NCBI GenBank assembly: GCA_021442155.1
Contig: CM038215.1
Location: forward strand, 278,058,413-278,122,412
Source of the DNA: Cymbidium sinense
Lineage: Eukaryota; Streptophyta; Magnoliopsida; Asparagales; Orchidaceae
DNA length: 64,000 bases
Reading direction: 5' to 3'
Shown: positions 12,001-23,295 of the stretch, in pieces
Layout: each line of letters opens with the position of its first letter
How positions within the stretch are numbered: the stretch's first letter is position 1
Translations under genes and position numbers: made by a program
Notes under the pieces: generated by a model
What the model was told of the DNA's origin: nothing
Seen by the model: only the letters and a program-made list of their open reading frames with translations
Database searches by the model: none

Positions 12001-12180
12001 AAGATGTATAAATAGAGGATATATATTCAATTTAATGGCATAACCCTAAGGGAAGCTTGGCTTTTCTTGTGCTATCTCCTACAACAGGGATTCGTAGATG
12101 GGTTTCGGACAACTAGTTGATGGGTGTCTTCCTTGATTGTTGAGCCTCCACCATGATAATAATTCTTAGACTAATAAGAG
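9013..12180. other. Extra DNA between blocks G and F, left arm only
   Basis: The units at 39345 and 61655 join F directly to G within a shared GCAAAATGTC/TACAAAATGTC motif, so this DNA is either an insertion here or a deletion there. The part at 8580-9012 is also present after the gap at 26780-27220, which favours deletion in the other two units. It holds a MITE-like element at 9995-10560 and, at 12004-12180, an LTR-like stretch with TATAAATAGAGG. No coding region was recognised. Confidence 0.55.
9995..10560. mobile_element. Putative MITE with GTGGTGG core
   Basis: The left end reads GTTTGAATGTTCCTTTGGGTG and the right end AATTTGAACACCCAAA, imperfectly inverted relative to each other. Between them, 10160-10430 is a G-rich degenerate minisatellite of GTGGTGG/GGCGGT words on the + strand, unlike the surrounding AT-rich DNA. 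No transposase is present and no clear target duplication was found. Class is inferred only from structure. Confidence 0.4.
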
Positions 12181-13620
12181 CTACTATGAGAAGCACGACA
12201 TATGGGTGTAATAAATTGCACATCATCAAGCTATAAATTTTTGGTTTTACAATATCTTCATAGAATGTCTCGAGGTTTTATTCTTGTATTTATTGGCCAT
12301 ATCATTGATTAATTAAGTCCGTCCTCCTTAATTACATATTATTATCAGTTAAAGTGTCTTGCCTGCTAATTGATATAGGGAGGAAAAATAAAAAGTAAAG
12401 AAATTTAGATAAAAAATACGTTAGTTTTCTAGGCTAAAATATATACCATTTTTCATATTTTATGTTGTTTGTTGTTTGAGTCACAACTTCGAATGATGAA
12501 AACAAGCTTATCTTGTAGCTGAAAGGGAATAATTTTTTTTTTTGCTATTCAATAGTTGAGAGAATTATGATTAAAATCATATGTATCTTTGTACACCTAA
12601 GCTTCATGGAGGCATGATCTAATCCTTATCGTTGATAAATATAAATTGTATTTTAAGATTAGTTGACCATTTAAGAGCACGTGATTTATGAAAATCGCTT
12701 AGGAGCGTGTCAAGCTCACTATTAAGGTGAAGTCACCGAAAGTCATTCGGGTAAGAGTACTTGTCGTTAAGGCTAACCAAAGTTAACCCAAGTTAGTAGA
12801 GGAGGTTCATGAGACATGACATGTTTTGAGCAACGATGATCAAATTTATCATAATGTTGATGGTCATTGAGTTGGTGTTATCAAAGTATATATCAATTAT
12901 AAATTAGTTACAAATTAAATTCATATTTTATGATCAATTATTAAATTTTCTAGCTGAAATATCACGATATGGATCTAAAAATTATGTCAAAATTCATAAT
13001 GAGCAAATCATTTTTTTGTGGCAACTCAAGAAATTTTTGTTGTCGTAAATAAATTATCATATTAGTATTTCAAATATATCATGTGCCAACTCAAGAATAT
13101 GTTATACCCAAATAAAATATCAAATTTGTATCACTTAATTTCGTCTCAATTTAAAAGCTTAAATTTTGAATTGAGAAAACATAGCACAATTTATATTTGA
13201 TATGTTATGTCAAAATTAATTTGATTAGTCATGAATCTTGAGAAATGTTAGAGTTAAAACTTTCCAAAATAAATTCAAAATTATCCAAATTTTGATTTTA
13301 GCAAACTTGTAGTTTAACATCTCCATATGATGAACTCATTAATACCAAACTTGTCCCAGTCAAGCACATAATGCATACTTAAAGGCATAGGGATATTATT
13401 CAGGGAATTAAATGATCTATACATTTTGTATGCTTATAATCAAATCAAGCATCACAATAAAATAAATCCAACCTTATGTATTCTTATGATTATGAGGATC
13501 ACTTGTTTAATAGATTGTTTTAGATTTTGTTTTATTTAAAGAGATTTTTGTTCTTAAAATTTATAAATAAATTTGATCTCTACATGAGTGTTTGTGGGTG
13601 GGGGGTTAGATGAAATAAAT
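12180..13620 (-). repeat. Block F (left copy)
   Basis: Reverse-complement match to 37880-39345 and 60205-61655, for example GAGACATGACATGTTTTGAGCAACGATGATC around 12810 versus its complement near 38700. AT-rich, no coding capacity seen. Confidence 0.8.
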
Positions 13621-14165
13621 GGACAAAGCTTAGGAGTTTGTGGAAGCGCCACACAATTATAACTATTGAATCGCCATTACTCACCTTCACCACCGACCAC
13701 AAACCATTAGATGATTGATGCTTGATATTCAAATCTCTATCGTTGGACTATTACTATCATCAAACTGCTATCAATTGACCTATGTCACCCCACCACTACC
13801 ATAAATCACTATTGTTAACCTCTATCATTGAATTGTCACTAGATATCTACTGTTTGCCACTATTGCCTAACCTCCTTTATTAGACAGTTGTGGTTTGATT
13901 GTCATTGTTGGATTGCCCATACATGACCATCAAATCAAATCATTGCTTGACTATCACCATCATACCACTGCCTGACCTTCCAGATATCATTATTAAAGAT
14001 TGCGACTATTTGACCACTATCACCAAATTTCCACCACCTGATCATTTCCAACAAACCATAGCTTGACTATCTATAATCTCACAACCATCATCATTTATCA
14101 ACGATCACATGATTATAATCATCCATTAATGATCTTTCTACCGCTATCTCTGATTAAGGTTTCCA
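13620..14165 (-). repeat. Block E minisatellite, truncated (left copy)
   Basis: CACC/CATCA-rich on the + strand, so GATG/GGTG-rich on the minus strand. It matches only the last part of the full array (about 37385-37870). The preceding ~1.1 kb of array and ~1.2 kb of D are missing, the junction falling near 14165. Confidence 0.75.
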
Positions 14166-15300
14166 ATAAAGTTTGAATCAACATAGCCAGACCTAATATG
14201 TAGTTCTTACAAAAAACAGTGTTAAGATGTGAAAATTGTATGTCGTAAGAACTCATGAGCCCACAAATACACTTTTTTTTTCATTACTATTTGAAATTTT
14301 TCCTTAAGCTCATGCTCAACATAATTACTATTCAACTAAATCATATTATTGAAGATGATTTCAAGCCAGTCCTCAACTTCGAAGGGCGCTCGACTTTGTA
14401 AAATTTATTATAAGTGTAACTTAGAGTGTACAGTGTATACTTGTCATAGAGATGATAATGGTTGAGGAAAAATTTTATAAATATGAACATAATTATAACT
14501 ATTTCAAATAGACAAATGAAGTAGACAATATATTATTTAAAATGGACTACACATAAGAGTATCATTCATGGGCATGATTATGAAAAAATTAAAATATTTC
14601 ATTTTCTTTGAAAATAAAATTAAATTAAAAAACTCTTTTATAGTTTGATTCTTTTCCATATAGAGAAGACGAATGCCAAAGTGTTCACACATTTAGGAGC
14701 AGAGCTAGGAAAGTTTACTAGTGGGCTATAAATTAAGGGACTGTTTGGGATCAATTTTGTTCTCTATTTTTGTTTTTATTTTAAAAATATATTTGTTTAA
14801 AGTTTTTTTGATGTAATTTTAATTTTTTCAAAATAATGTTGTTTTAAAACACTCAAAATATCTAAAAGATTTTTGAATATTTTAAAACAACAACTACAAT
14901 CAAACAAGTTTATTTTAAGCAAAACATAAACAAAACAAAACACAACTGCAAAATAAAAATAAAACAAAAGTGATCCCAAACGACCTTTAAGAATTTCAAA
15001 AGCGCTTAACCTTTAGGGATGTAAATCAAGCGATCTCAAATCACCGTTAACTTGAACTTCAGATTGATTAATTTATGGAGTTTTAACTTGAACTTTATTT
15101 TATTATTTTAAGTCAACTCATTTAGTATAGAAGAGATAAAATAATTATAATTTAAATATTTATTTTGATAAAAATGGCAAAAAAATTAAGAACTTTAAAA
15201 TAAAATAATAAGAAATTGCTTGCTTTATGATAGTAAGACATAATTTTAAATATTTTTAATAATTATATACCTAAATTATTATACTTAATATATTTTAAGT
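14165..15300 (-). repeat. Block D, truncated (left copy)
   Basis: Reverse-complement match to 33836-35090. It ends just after the TTGATTCAAACTTTATT motif that begins the RNase H remnant of full D copies, so only the first few codons of that remnant survive. Confidence 0.75.
14737..14986 (-). mobile_element. MITE-like element, ~250 bp (TGATCCC termini)
   Basis: Imperfect terminal inverted repeats GGGACTGTTTGGGATCA and TGATCCCAAACGACC enclose an AT-rich core. TTAAG occurs at both flanks (AATTAAGG, TTTAAGAA), a possible target duplication. It is non-autonomous and carries no coding sequence. Orthologous copies sit at the same place in every D block. Confidence 0.65.
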
Positions 15301-16385
15301 TATATATATATATATATATATATTACTATTCAAATTTATATGAAAAAAAATTTATTATGATATAGTTGAGATGTATTTCATATATCATTTTATTGACAAA
15401 AAATCATCATAATTTGCAATTTATTAAAATATTGTAAGTTATAATACTTTTAAGAAATTATTATTTGCAACAACTATATGGGTGAAAATGATTGAAATTT
15501 AAAAGTAAACTTTAAAATTTAGTTTTATATGAATTTAAAAAAATTAAGGATAGCATAGATCGCTTTTGTTTCAAATACATATTTATTAAAATATTACTAA
15601 TAAAAGATTAGTAATTTTTATCAATATTATTATTATTATTATTATTTTGGAAATATATTAAAATAACATAATAGTAGAAAGAGAGGGAAGCTAAAAATTA
15701 TTTTTAAATTTTTATGAGATAACATAAATCAATTTAAAATAAAAAATGAAATTTATTTAAGTTTAATTATATTTGATTGTGTAAGGAAGTTAATATGTGT
15801 CTCTCTCATTGTAATAAATAAAATATTAATTTCTCTCCCCATAACCTAGATGAACAATAACACCAATTGGTAAAAGGACAACCACAAGCAAAGCAGAGAA
15901 CCCGCCTTCATCTTGCTCCCACTTACCAAGAAAACATACAAAATTCTTCCTCCTTATTGTGGATTCTATATTTAAACGTGATGTCGAGGGAGTCATAAGC
16001 TTGTGTCGGTTAAGGCGAAAGATTAGTTGAGCTAACGTGCTCTGATTTTGTTGGCGTAGGGGGCATGAGCCCTTAGTGCCCTCACTATAACTCCGCCCTT
16101 GCACACATTAGTATTATCATTACAAGGAAGCAAACTGCAACAAAATACAACATATTTTTTTGACATGAATATAATAATTACATGAATGTAATCCAAAATA
16201 GAATTGGCATTTGAATATATGTTGCATTCAATCATTAAGTTAGCTAGCTTGATTGAAGCCTCTACAAAGAATGGTGTCCAGAGCTTTAAGAACAAGATGC
16301 ACAAGTCGGAGAGTAGAAATCGCTATATTCTTTAACAAAATTATGAAGCATTGAAATCAAATTGTTTAACTTAAAACACCATAGG
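15300..16385 (-). repeat. Blocks C and B (left copy)
   Basis: Mirror of 50801-51890. It includes a (TA)n tract at 15301-15322 and an (ATT)n tract near 15628-15645, which match the (TA)n at 51849-51883 and (ATA)n at 51531-51551. Block B holds minus-strand frames of 92 and 90 codons (15826-16104, 16032-16304). The first ends in a hydrophobic stretch (ALLVVVLLPIGVIVHLGY), but these frames are not preserved in the other copy, so they are probably not genes. Confidence 0.75.
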
Positions 16386-16810
16386 TGTTAGAACTATAAG
16401 AAATTAAATTGGCAATTAAGAATTAAATTTAACATAAAAAGCAAATAGAAATAAAAGTAATGAGATTGAAATAGCCTCGGGAGGTAGGTGACACTATACT
16501 TAGAGTAGACCAACTTGGGTGCACCAAATAGCTCTCTTTTCTACTCATGAGATACAACTTGTCCTCTTTTGCCTATAGATACGCATTGATCAAAACTTAT
16601 TCGTGTCTCTTGTAACCCCAAAATGAAATGAAAAGAATGACAAGAAAATTGTGAATGGAGAAAGAAGAGAGAATATTCAGATTTTATTATGTAAATTATC
16701 GCTATTATTATATTTATAAGTGATAAATATATATTAATATAATATATATATAACTATATATATCTTATTATATATATATATATATATATATATTACAAAT
16801 AATATAAAAT
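16386..16810 (-). repeat. 3' LTR of minus copia (rearranged)
   Basis: Begins TGTTAGAACTATAAG on the + strand (LTR end ...TTCTAACA on the minus strand). R and U5 match the 5' LTR at 19704, but upstream of about 16690 the U3 is replaced by AT-rich sequence with (TA)n at 16768-16792. The inner boundary is approximate. Confidence 0.7.
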
Positions 16811-17330
16811 ATTTATAAATAAACTTGAGGTGAAATAAATAAGGATCAAGACTCAAAATTTTATTTTGGACAACTTTTATAATGCATAGTTATCTTTCGG
16901 TTTGAACTTTCACTTAGTATAACCAAAATCTAACAATAATAATACTATAGTAATCAAGTTTTGAACTAGGTATATAAATTAGTGTATCATTTGGGATACA
17001 CATGATGTGAAACACGTTATAAGTTCTACTCAATGGTGCGCTTTAAAGGCCATACGCTTTCATCTTAATTCACTTATATAGGTGAGATCTCCAAGATATA
17101 CTGCAATTATAATATCTAGCAAAATTTTTGCATTTGATCTCATTAAGAGCTATAGCTCAACTTTATTTTCATTATAGTTTAGCACAAATGAATATAAAGA
17201 TGGTATTTATAATATTTAAAGTTGTGCTTTATAATTATTCGATCAGCTTTGTTTTACAACATTGAACATTCTATCTTGTTGTTTCCAATATGAATGTTGG
17301 GTTTATCGATGGCTATTTTAACCCCATCCC
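16811..17330 (-). other. Copia 3' untranslated stretch
   Basis: Lies between the end of pol (AAGGGATGGGG on the minus strand) and the 3' LTR. It matches 49650-50232. No frame is conserved between the copies, so it is probably non-coding. Confidence 0.6.
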
Positions 17331-17334
17331 TTAT

Positions 17335-18500
17335 AATGATCTCAATATAGAAGTCTTTGCAAGCCCTTTACAATGGATCTGCAATATTTTTCTAACAAAT
17401 AAAATGGTAAGTAACAACACCTCTTTTATATAATTCATATAAAGACTCATGCCTTATTCTTATATGATCTTTTTTATCATTATATTTTACACTTTTTTTC
17501 TTTTGCTAGATAATTATCACTATTTATTAAAATAGTAGGTACATGTTTTTTAATACAAACAAAATAATAATTTTAAGTAAGTAGCACTAAGTGCTATAAA
17601 TTTTGCTTTCATAGTTGATCTAGAGATTAATTTTTTTTAGTAGATTTCCATGATATTGCACCACCACAAATGTGAAGACATAACCACTAGTAGCTTTTGT
17701 TTCACTAGTGTCAATCCAACTAGCATCCAATAACCTTCTAATACTATAAAAACCACTATAATTAATGCAATAGTTTATTGTACCTTTTAAATATTTAAAA
17801 TTCTTTCTAGTGCTTTCCAATGAGTTTCACTAGGATTACTAGTATATCTACTCAATTTTTACAACATAATATCAATAGAATAATTTGCTAGATGCATAAG
17901 ATAATCAATTATTTGAGAATATTTTAATTCTGATACACTATCACCTAAATTATTTATAAGATGTAAGCTAGAGTTATATGGACTATCTCATCTTCAAAAT
18001 TAGTTTTTTTTTTAAGATGTTTTAAAAATGTGATTGAGTAATAAAATAATTTCTATAAATCTTTATTCCTAGTATTACATTAGCTTCACCTAAATCATTC
18101 ATATTAAATTGTCAACACCACTTTTTTGTATATATCATTTGGACGAATCTTGCTTTGTATTTATCTATAGATTCATCTAATTTTAATTTTTTTTTTGAAT
18201 ATTCATTTACATTCAATAGTTTTACAACTTGGAGGTAAATCAGAAAGTACTCAAGTCTTATTTGATATGATAGAATCTATTTCATTATTAATAGCTTTTT
18301 TTCTAAAATGGTGCATCTATAGAATTCATAGCTTCATCAAAAGTAGTAAAATCATTTTCTAAAATAAATATTTCAGAGAGAGAATAAAAATCATCACCTA
18401 AAATTTTCTCTTTTCTAATTCTTTTATTATTTTTTCTAATATTTTTCTCATTGTTCTTAGTTAAAATAGTATCATCATTATTTATTATCAAATTTCTATT
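17335..18500 (-). pseudogene. Copia pol remnant: RT ends and RNase H
   Basis: Minus-strand frames, broken by stops and shifts, give an RT N-terminal part (KEAINNEIDS-like, then CK.IFKKK and DKYKARF). This jumps within ~30 codons to NDLGEANVILGIKIYRN, which lies after the catalytic YVDD in intact elements. The palm with YVDD is therefore deleted. RNase H follows: 17620-17820 reads LDASWIDTSETKATSGYVF, keeping the Asp that is lost in the plus copy. The C-terminal RNase H part (to LTKR and the GMG-like PPT region) is frame-shifted and continues to about 17335. Confidence 0.8.
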
Positions 18501-18710
18501 GAAGATTCTTTTTGATTAATAACCTTATTTGACTCAAAAACTTGACAATAACTATGTCGAACAAGCAGTGAACCACTAATTAAAATTCTCTTAATATTTG
18601 GTACATATAAAACTGAATATAGTTTTAAATATTTTCCTGATGTCAATTTTAGATCAATATCTCCTTCTCCGACCACACTAGCTAATGCTCCATTGCCCAT
18701 GCTTACACTT
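18500..18710 (-). pseudogene. Copia protease C-terminus fused to post-integrase linker
   Basis: The frame reads GNGALASVVGEGDIDLKL, LYVPNIKR and FESNKV, the end of a copia protease, then passes directly to INQKESSIE, which in the plus copy lies about 1.0 kb later, after the integrase. The junction is at about 18515-18525 and coincides with a short A-rich direct repeat (AACCAAAAG and AATCAAAAAG in the plus copy). A deletion between these repeats removed the GAG-pre-integrase and integrase segments. The protease active-site DSG is absent upstream, as in the plus copy. Confidence 0.8.
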
Positions 18711-18744
18711 CCTCTTAGCGTATCCTCAAAGGAAGAGAATCATT

Positions 18745-19645
18745 GGCATTTGAAGTGATCTTATTAATTTATGGTTGAGATCGATTTTGCTCAAAAGTCT
18801 TATTACTTTCTTTGGATCTCTTATCTTTCGATAATAACAAGCCTTTGCAAGATGGTTGGTTCTCTGATACCCAACATTAAATCTCATTATGCTTTTTATT
18901 TTTATTGCTAGACTAGTGTAAAATTTGTTTCTTAAACTTTTTATTAAATGGTTTAAAATTTTTTGTTTAAAATTACTCTTTTCCGTTCTATTGACATGTG
19001 TTTGAGATTCAATTTTAGTGAGAGTTTTCTCTTTTTCTTTTTGTTTTTTTTCTATTCTAAGTGCAATAATAAGATCGTTAAGAGACATCTTATTTCTATT
19101 ATGCCTAAGTGTTAGTGCAAATTGACTCCATGATTATGGTAATTTTTCTATTATCGATGCAACTATAAATGCTTCCGTCATGCTGTTGCCAAGTTCTTTT
19201 AGATCATGAATAATATCTTGGATTTAATTTACTTGATCTAATACGGTGCTTGAATCACTCATTTTATATCCATTGAATGATTCGACCGAATATTTTTCTA
19301 GACCCACGTCTTTATTTTCATATTTTGATTCAAGTGCTTTCCAAAGCTTAAAAGAAGATGTTGATGTACAAAACATGTCATAAAGTTGAGAAAAAGAACA
19401 CTACGAATGCGCCCAAGATAAAGAAAATTAATTTCTTGTGGAGATTTTCAGTTTTCTAACCCTTTATTGAAAATAGAATTATTTTCTCTTTCAATTAGGA
19501 TGGATGAAGGAGGATTATATATTACAAAAATTAATCCTAAACATGTTAACCAATATATAGTTTTCTTTTGCCATCATTTAAAGTGTGTTCCTATAAATTT
19601 TTCCGGCTGAACGTCATCATCACGAAGCGATATTTGTGTAGACAT
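18745..19645 (-). pseudogene. Copia gag remnant (best-preserved copy)
   Basis: Starts at an ATG (19643-19645) with MSTQISLRDDDV, followed by KFIGTHFKWWQKK, the conserved Trp-containing block of plant copia Gag. Later come LYDMFCTSTSSFKLW, YENKDVGLEKYSV, EAFIVASIIEKLP and MSLNDLIIALRIEKK. Towards the C-terminus a nucleocapsid knuckle is degraded: TNHLAKACYYRK retains His and Cys but the leading Cys pair is lost. Fewer stops interrupt it than in the plus copy, where the first Trp codon of this block is a stop. It would have formed the capsid; it is not intact now. Confidence 0.85.
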
Positions 19646-19703
19646 ACTTTTTAATTGATGAAAATAATTAAAACAAAGAAAATATTTTGATTTACTCTAA
19701 GAT

Positions 19704-20342
19704 TGTTAGAACTATAAGAAAATAGATTGGCAATTAAGAAATAAACTTAACATAACAAAGCAAATAAAAATAAAAGTAATGAGATTGTAATAGCCCGGAG
19801 GGAGGCATGCCGATGACACTATCCTTAGAGTAGATCAAGCCATGGGTGCACCAAATTGTGGCTCTCTTTTCTACTTGTGAGATAAAACTCATCCCCTTGC
19901 CTTGATCGTGCATGCACCATGACTGATCGGCAGAACTTCAAACTAACCACGTGTCTCTTATTGCCCAAAAAATGAAATGAAGACAATGACAAGAAAAATT
20001 GTGAATGGAGAAAGGAAGAGAGAATATTCAGATTTTGTCATGCCATTCAAGCTCACATTATCATCTATTTATAAGTGAAAGATGAGAGCTCAATATTAAA
20101 TCACCTAAATATAATTTATAGTCATTACTAGCTGTTATTTTAAGTTATGAATTAATTTATTTGTATTTATTTAATTTATGTTACAAGTTACACAAGTAAT
20201 ATTTATATTATAATAACGTTTAGAATAATAACATTAAGAATAATGTTATTATAACCTTATGTTATTATATGTATATATATATTCCTTTATTATCCGTAAT
20301 AATACGGAGTCTCATCAGTCTTGTGAGTCCTCCACCATAACA
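19704..20342 (-). repeat. 5' LTR of minus copia (639 bp)
   Basis: Starts TGTTATGGTGGAGG (minus strand, from 20342) and ends TTCTAACA at 19704. A TATA box TATAAATAG lies at 20065-20073 on the minus strand. The length equals that of the 5' LTR of the plus copy. Confidence 0.8.
20065..20073 (-). promoter_or_regulatory. LTR TATA box
   Basis: CTATTTATA on +, TATAAATAG on the minus strand, inside the 5' LTR; the same motif is conserved in both LTRs of the plus copy. Confidence 0.6.
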
Positions 20343-20893
20343 AGCTTTTGTTTTTGATGCAATCAAAATCTTAATGCTTCTGGTTTCTTTCTTCATATCA
20401 TTGCACTCCGATTATAAATAAGAGTAGTTCTGCTTGCATAAAATCATAATTTCTGCACGGTATGGCCTTAGACACTTCTTATAAATCAATTTTAGTAAAA
20501 CCAAATTGAATTAAGTGCAAGGTTTCAACAAGGCTTTGCTCGAATTGCTTGCATAAATAGTTGAGTTTTCCAAATGCGGTTGGAAGCAATTTGTGCACTT
20601 GAAGGTGAGAGGCTCTTGTAATAAGAGTTTATGTAAAATAAGAGTTGATTCTTTCAAAAAATTATAGTTGACAATATGTAAATTATAGTTGTCTCCTTAG
20701 CACATACCTTGGCAGCTGTTATATGAGCAATAAAAAGCAAAAAATTGCTATATGAAACAATGCTTATATAAATTATAAAATAAAATATTTGAGAAAATAT
20801 CACGTTTTTCTTTAATGCTCATCTACCACCACATGACTTGTCGACCTTACTGTATTTCTTTCCTTCTAATAGTCAATTTCACTCTAAATTCAC
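20343..20893 (-). repeat. Flank A (left copy)
   Basis: Reverse complement of 44609-45165. Shared motifs include AGCTTGTTATGG at the LTR edge, GTGTGCAATGATATG-like sequence and GTCGACAAGTCATGTGGTGG. Homology ends near 20893, where this copy meets the MULE remnant and the other meets an RTE fragment. Confidence 0.8.
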
Positions 20894-22450
20894 GTTGTAG
20901 CTTGTTTAGAGTAACATGTGGTTGTAAAACTCAATAGTTCGACTTTGCCGAGCCTTATGGGCTTTTGCAAGTTATTTTGTGATGTCGCAACGATCACTTT
21001 TATAAATATTTCTACTTTTTTTTGTTGGCATTGTTATCTAGAAAAGTTTTATTCATCTTTTAGGACTTCTTCTAAGCCTCGAACTATTAGGTATTCCAAC
21101 AAAATGTCATCATCGACTATGCTCCATTGACCCTTTCTCAAAAAAGTAGAAACTTTCATATACCTTTTTTTACCTAAAGCAAATTAAAAATAATATCTAT
21201 TAAAGAAATATTAAATAATGTTATACATATCATCAACCTAACAACATATTAACTATCATCAACATAAGTATGCCACCATGAGTACTCTTTGGTTCTAATA
21301 AAAGCAATGAATGCATTGATAGGATAATTACTTGTCACACTCTAAAGCAATTATATCTACTTTTTATATTAACTTCATGTCTTTCATAGCACCCTTCAAT
21401 GTCGCCTTATGTGGTATTGATTTGTATAATAAATTTCTCTTTTCTAGTAGTTATTTCGTTTAATTCTCTACATATGCCACTTTCATGTAAAATAATTTAA
21501 CTTTCTTTCTACTCTTTGTTCCATAATGCTTCTATTCATATCAATCAAATCAACCACAGGATTGCACCTTGCTTCTCAAATCCATGAATTAAATGATTTT
21601 GCAATGTTATTTGTATTATAATAATTTTTAATCTAAGACAAAAAATTTACTCCTTCACTAATTATAAAATAAAGTTAACAATTAAGAATGAACATGTGCA
21701 CACATTATTCTAACTCAGACATCCTACAATCAAATTCATGATTAGTGTGTGCATTAGTTGTTGACCACACTAAGGTTTGAATGATGTGACTCACTACAAT
21801 GAAAGAACATTTCCAAGTTCTTCCATAGGTGACATAAATAAAACTTGTGCTTTGCTGGAAATAGTAGTTTGATTTCATCTCCAAGCCCCTTCTCCATATT
21901 TGATATAAATTCTAAATGATGCACCCCAAAGCCAATTGATTTTGCCAAATTTTCCAAAAACTATTGCTAGGATTTTTTTGACTCAAATTCAACAAGTAGA
22001 ATTGCTAGTGTGAATAGTCCTATATTACTATCCAATTAATTTATATATAATAAAACACCCAAGTACTTTGGCTTCAAATGACAATCATCAAGACCAATTA
22101 AATGTCTACAACCTACTAAGAAACCATCGATGAAAACCATGAAGCAAACATGGAACTGCATAAAAGGTGAATCATGCATGCTTAAAGTATATAAATATTG
22201 TGAGATTGGGTTGTTATTGGTAAGTTATGCTTGAAATGTAGGTACATATCTATAATTATCATTAATCAATCCAAAAATGATCTTGTGAGGTTGTTTCATT
22301 GATCGCCATAACTTTATGTATTTTAGAGATAACCAATACAAATTAAGTTTTTTTTTATCTACCTTGGAGAGATGTCAAGATTTATTTTCATAATTTCTTC
22401 AATTTGTTGAGTTACTCATGAAGAAGTTGCTTGTTTGTTACTTGCTTTAT
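20894..22450 (-). pseudogene. Mutator-like (MULE) transposase, decayed
   Basis: Minus-strand frames recover successive MULE transposase blocks. Near 22440-22340 an N-terminal part reads QQIEEIMKINLDISPR, as in the helix region of MURA-type proteins. Near 22125-22040 comes GCRHLIGLDDCHLK, the first catalytic Asp block (normally DGCHLK). At 21957-21760 comes FISNMEKGL followed by HKFYLCHLWKNLE; the catalytic Asp of the usual ISD block is Asn here. Near 21610-21580 comes NNIAKSFNSWI, where the usual AESFN glutamate is Lys. Downstream is VDLIDMNRSIMEQR. Many stops and shifts separate the blocks. Nothing can be made of the last ~350 bp before flank A. Termini and target duplications were not found. 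Confidence 0.8.
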
Positions 22451-22978
22451 TTACGTTAGCATAAATGTGTATGCTCTAATTTATGCACCTCAAAAGATTC
22501 ACCATTTGCACATTATATTTCTACTCTCTAAGGATGTCCATAATAAAATAAATATCAATGACTTGAGATTTATTACTAGATTGATTCTTCACACCAAAGT
22601 TCTTCATAATATCATTAGATCTAGCTTGTTGAAGCTTTAAGCATCGTAAGCCCACCGCTAATGAAGCTTTTGAAGTGGTGATGTGTTTTGCATCGCATTG
22701 CAAATGTCATTTAAGAAACTATAGTCATTGCATTTTAAAGAAAAGTGGAAAAATTGCATTTTCTAACCTAACCTAGTAGAGTGGCAAAAAGTATGGTCTA
22801 ATTTTTTTAAATAAAAAATGTAATATCCATCACAATTTCTTAAATAGTAAGTTCTTTTATAACAACTCAACCACTATATTTCAATACCGCTACAACTTCC
22901 CTAAATAGACCCTAAATCTTCAACAATCCAACTTGGGTAATTAGAAATCCTCATTATAGATCTTGAATGATAATTGTC
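22451..22978. other. Region upstream of MULE remnant
   Basis: May hold the N-terminal part of the MULE frame: a 60-codon minus-strand frame at 22521-22703 is continuous but unrecognised. 22790-22950 is AT-rich with no feature seen. Confidence 0.35.
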
Positions 22979-23295
22979 TTACATGTTACTACCCTCCCTA
23001 ACTTATTGACCTTATCAACATATAGTAGCTTCTTTATCATATTGTGTTTTGACTACTAACTCGACCCCTCACTTCCATTGCACTTTGTAGTCATTTGCAT
23101 CACTTCTACATCATTAGTGATAGACATATAGGCCGTTTACATGTTACTACCCTCCCTAACTTATTGACCTTATCAACATATAGTAGCTTCTTTATCATCT
23201 TGTGTTATGACTACTATCTCAACACCCTCACTTCCATTGGACTTTGTAGTCATTTGCATCACTTCTACAACATTAGTGATAGACATATAGTCTTT
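22979..23295. repeat. Tandem duplication, 158-bp period, two copies
   Basis: ACATGTTACTACCCTCCCTA starts at 22981 and again at 23139. The copies are nearly identical through GATAGACATATAG and differ by a handful of substitutions. This is a recent local duplication. The minus strand stays open for about 35 codons in each copy, so it may lie in the 5' part of the MULE gene, but no domain is visible. Confidence 0.85.

Larger units (their letters stand above)
16386..20342 (-). mobile_element. Ty1/copia retrotransposon, deleted copy
   Basis: Minus-strand element with 5' LTR 19704-20342, gag remnant about 18745-19645, end of protease 18535-18710, part of reverse transcriptase and RNase H 17620-18500, a ~0.5-kb 3' untranslated stretch and 3' LTR about 16386-16810. 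It lacks the whole integrase and the reverse transcriptase core. It shares both flanks with the copy at 45166-50800, so the two derive from one insertion that was later duplicated. No target-site duplication was found. It is non-functional. Confidence 0.9.
7101..20893 (-). repeat. Left arm of large inverted duplication
   Basis: Read on the minus strand, this stretch carries in order the blocks found on the + strand from 44609 onward: flank A, copia element, B, C, truncated D, E, F and G. Homology to 28724 and upstream stops sharply at 7101, where AAAGAGAGGAA is followed by unrelated sequence. At the other end homology to 44609 stops near 20893. It differs from the right arm by a 2.3-kb loss spanning D/E and by 3.2 kb or more of extra DNA between F and G. 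Confidence 0.85.

Noticed and set aside
18726..19088. 120-codon minus frame as an independent gene
   Set aside because: It is the C-terminal half of the copia gag remnant.
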